From positions 27,523 through 91,522 of the forward strand of contig MNCI01025300.1 of assembly GCA_015680685.1 (NCBI GenBank): a stretch of 64,000 bases of DNA, given 5' to 3'. The notes under the pieces are model-generated. The model had not been told where the DNA came from, did not search any database, and saw only the letters and a list, made by a program, of their open reading frames with translations. The DNA is from Gnetum montanum. Lineage: Eukaryota; Streptophyta; Gnetopsida; Gnetales; Gnetaceae. The position numbers and the translations under genes were made by a program. Below are positions 61,553 to 64,000 of the stretch, piece after piece; the first letter of the stretch is position 1, and the number at the start of each line of letters is the position of its first letter.

Positions 61553-63148
61553 TGTAACGATGGAAAATGTTGGTAGCTGGAATACCAAACAAAATCTGTG
61601 TACACAGTCTTAACCATGGATCCGTGCGAGGGCTGTGCTAGGGAAAACAAATTCGCAATGCCCTGAACGGTCTTGTCAATCAGACAGGGACTTACTAAAT
61701 CAATAAATCGATAAAGATTATAGGCGTTTCGTGGGACGATCTGATTCAATAAATCGTGAAAGGAGAGGAAAACAATGTAAATAAATTGCAATAATGACAA
61801 CGTTAATGCAACAAAGGGAATCGGATCTAAGAAAGATGCGTGATTTCAGGATCTATACTTTGACCCGAAAGAAACAAGTATTTTGTATACAAAGTTACAA
61901 TGGGAAGAGTCCAATTATCTTGTGCAAAGCATACACAAGATAATAAGAAAACTGTTTAACAAGGAGTGCAGAATGGAGCTTGGTCTACCTGAAAGCCCAA
62001 AGACAAAGTGCAAGGAAGGTCAAGCTCGGATACCTATCAACCAACTGTGTCTGGCCAATAGATCTTGCCAACTGCACCAGATGATCTCGCAACCTCTGAT
62101 CTGTCTTCTTCGCTTTGGATAGTCTCTGCTCAAAACTGCCAAGGATCACCGATGGGAGGACTGTATTTTCGCCAAAGGGTAAGATCGCTCCTGCTGCCAA
62201 AATGCTCCAAGAATGTTTCTTGTTTCTGCTCAAGGATGATAACTGCCAAAAGTTGAAGATGTCAGCTGCTACCCCTCTCAAAAAAAATGTCCCGAAGTCC
62301 CTCTTTTCTTCGCCGATTGGGGTATTTATAACATACGGAAAAGGCACGGCCTTGATGACACGTGTCCTAAAATTTTTGGATGTCGTTGACTTGAGGAACT
62401 GGCTATGTCACGTCACATTGTGATGTACACTGTCAACACTTTGCTAAAGCTACTTCAAGATTATGCACAAATACGCTTATCGGCATATTGCACGTATGAA
62501 TAGCAAATGCGTAACTGCTTTAGCTGGCTTTACGCTGTATTTCACTTGTTTACGCTGCATCGCATGGCAGAGCGTAACAAAGCATGGAAATAGTGAGTTA
62601 GGCTATTTTACGCTCATTTATGCAGCAAAGCGTAGTGAAGCATAAAACATGATCAACCCGACGATAAATTACGCTGACGTACGCTGCGTAGCGTAATGAG
62701 CATAAGGCGATCAATCTGCAAAAAGAAAGGGGCCGATCTGTTATGCTTCCCTTGGACTTTTCTTTTGACCTTTTTGAATCTCATTACGCTACCTTTCATA
62801 ATAGAGCGTAAACTTGACCCTGGGCAAAAGACTTAGCCGGATATGCGAGAAGTCGCATGTTATGCTGCTCAGGCCTTAAACCTCACCAAATCTGTTGAAG
62901 TAAGTCACCTTCTGATGTCGGACTGTGTTAAGAAGAATTACGCTAAGCGTCATTATGCTCTGTTGCGTGATGTAGCGTAAAGACAGAAAACACAGTAAAA
63001 TTGGAATTTATAAGGAACTTGGAGACTTGATGCCGGGTGTCGTTTTGCCTTGCTTTGCCTTGTTCTACTTTCTGGAATTCTGTCACGAACCTTTTCTTGA
63101 ATCGTGAATCTTCACCTAAGGCTAATTCACAATTTTCACGGTGTTTCA
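61553..63148 (-). repeat. E4 3' LTR
   Basis: 1596 bp. It ends (minus strand) TCGTTACA at 61553 and starts TGAAACACCGTGAAAATTG at 63148. It is the same LTR family as E1 and E2 but keeps far more CpG, for example tacgctgcgtagcgtaatga near 62680. A single cluster of the inverted words is prominent (62560-62720 and 62940). Only this LTR is in the window, so the element or a solo LTR cannot be told from the left end alone. The polypurine tract to its right shows internal sequence follows. Confidence 0.88.
62323..62330 (-). promoter_or_regulatory. LTR TATA box (E4)
   Basis: TATAAATA within ttataaataccccaatc on the minus strand, in the same position as in the E1 and E2 LTRs. Confidence 0.65.
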
Positions 63149-64000
63149 ATGGCCCCTCTTTGTTGACAGTTAGAGGGCTTGCCCGAAAGACGTCAACAAA
63201 GAATACGAAACACTAGACCGATGAAAGCACCAACAACGTTTATCAACAGGTACTCAAGTATCATCCTGTCAACGTAGAGGTGCAGAGATGAGGGAATTTG
63301 GAGCTAGGATGGTATAGGAGGAAATAGGTTCGGGGAAGACACAAATGGGCGGGGATTGCTTTTTTTATGCATAAGCAAATAGGCTTTCTCCTGCGATTGC
63401 ATTTGCATGGAGTTATGCCTTCATTTTGTGTTAAAGGGGGTTGCATAGATGAATTGTGTTGCATCTGCACGGCCTGGGTGAGATGTGTTTCACCCATTTT
63501 GCCGACCCCCTTTTTTTTTGGCGTCCACTAGGCAAGTTGCGTTACGCCAGCTTATGGACTTGATTGTAATGCAAATGCGGAAAGCATGTGCTGCGTATGT
63601 ACATTTTACGCACGGGAAGTGGATGGGATAGTTAAAAGTAGTGATAACGGTTAAGGGTAGGATTATGAGGAACACAAGGATGCACCCTCCGAGTGGACAG
63701 TCCAACTTAAGTAGCCATCTCAAAACGTTATCAGTATTACACCACTCAGATGAACGCACCTTCGAACGACGTCCTCGTAACAAGTAACCTGCAACCAAAG
63801 AAGAAAACAGAGGGTACCATTGTTCATGCGGATCATGGGTGAGGTTGTTGAAAAAAGTACTATTGAAGGTGAGATAAAGTGATTGGGCCATGAAGGAGGA
63901 ACTGTAGCACGAGGCCAGAGTCTTCAACCTTGACGCTCGGCCCACCATATCGCCGCTAAAGAACATTAGACTCGGCGCACCTGACTGGTCATGTAAAGAA
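63149..64000 (-). mobile_element. internal 3' part of E4, continues outside window
   Basis: It begins with the polypurine tract AAAGAGGGG (63161-63153 on the minus strand), as in E1 and E2, which shows the element continues to the right. The next stretch repeats the acgtcaacaaagaat context seen just inside E2. A 158-codon minus-strand ORF (63966-63490) has no recognisable domain and its composition does not look like Gag or Pol. It probably lies in the 3' tail and I do not call it a gene. Confidence 0.7.

Noticed and set aside
63490-63966. 158-codon ORF with hydrophobic stretches in E4, possible env-like protein
   Set aside because: No signal peptide plus transmembrane layout, no similarity to the tails of E1 or E2, and only one partial copy; evidence is too thin to call.

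Overview
The window looks like heterochromatic or intergenic DNA from a seed plant with a large, repeat-rich genome. I found no cellular gene, rRNA, tRNA or CRISPR array. Everything I can identify is long terminal repeat (LTR) retrotransposon DNA of the Ty3/gypsy superfamily. The Tat lineage (Ogre/Retand/Grande-like) fits best: Pol has the order reverse transcriptase, RNase H, a second archaeal-type RNase H, integrase, with no chromodomain seen. Most frames carry stops at positions where Gln or Arg codons would decay by C-to-T or G-to-A change, so the elements are old and were probably methylated. The species cannot be named from this sequence.

Layout. 1-1200 is a GC-rich, purine-biased stretch of unknown nature. 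2950-9250 is a minus-strand relic (E0): integrase plus the end of an RNase H, then a coiled-coil extra ORF. From about 9.5 kb to beyond 61.5 kb lies one very old plus-strand element (E3) broken by three insertions. E1 (13380-28212, plus strand, target-site duplication ACTAG) sits in the E3 gag. E2 (36759-55452, minus strand, duplication GTGGC) sits between the E3 antisense gene and the E3 pol. E4 (minus strand) enters the E3 integrase at 61553 and runs off the right end; only its 3' LTR and a little internal DNA are visible. E1 has lost the end of its 5' LTR, its primer-binding site and the first part of gag. E2 is the most complete copy.

The most interesting feature is shared by E1, E2 and E3. 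Between the protease and the reverse transcriptase each carries a multi-exon gene on the opposite strand. In E2 (44367-49112) and E1 (20563-17625) it has a matching TATAAATA box and leader, matching exon 1, GT/AG-like exon borders and an acidic C-terminus. The product is a large protein of about 1000 residues with an N-terminal globular part, a Glu-rich linker and a coiled-coil-like C-terminal part; I cannot assign a function. Cognate short tandem repeats sit at three boundaries in E1 and E2: gag-pro | antisense gene | pol | 3' tail. Ogre elements are known to splice an intron between protease and RT, so the antisense gene may lie inside such an intron.

How the parts work together: the LTRs supply TATA promoters and ends for integration, gag-pro gives the capsid and protease, and the distant pol block gives reverse transcription and integration. 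The antisense gene would be transcribed separately in the opposite direction. None of the E0-E3 copies looks able to move by itself now. The E4 LTR keeps many CpG sites and looks youngest.
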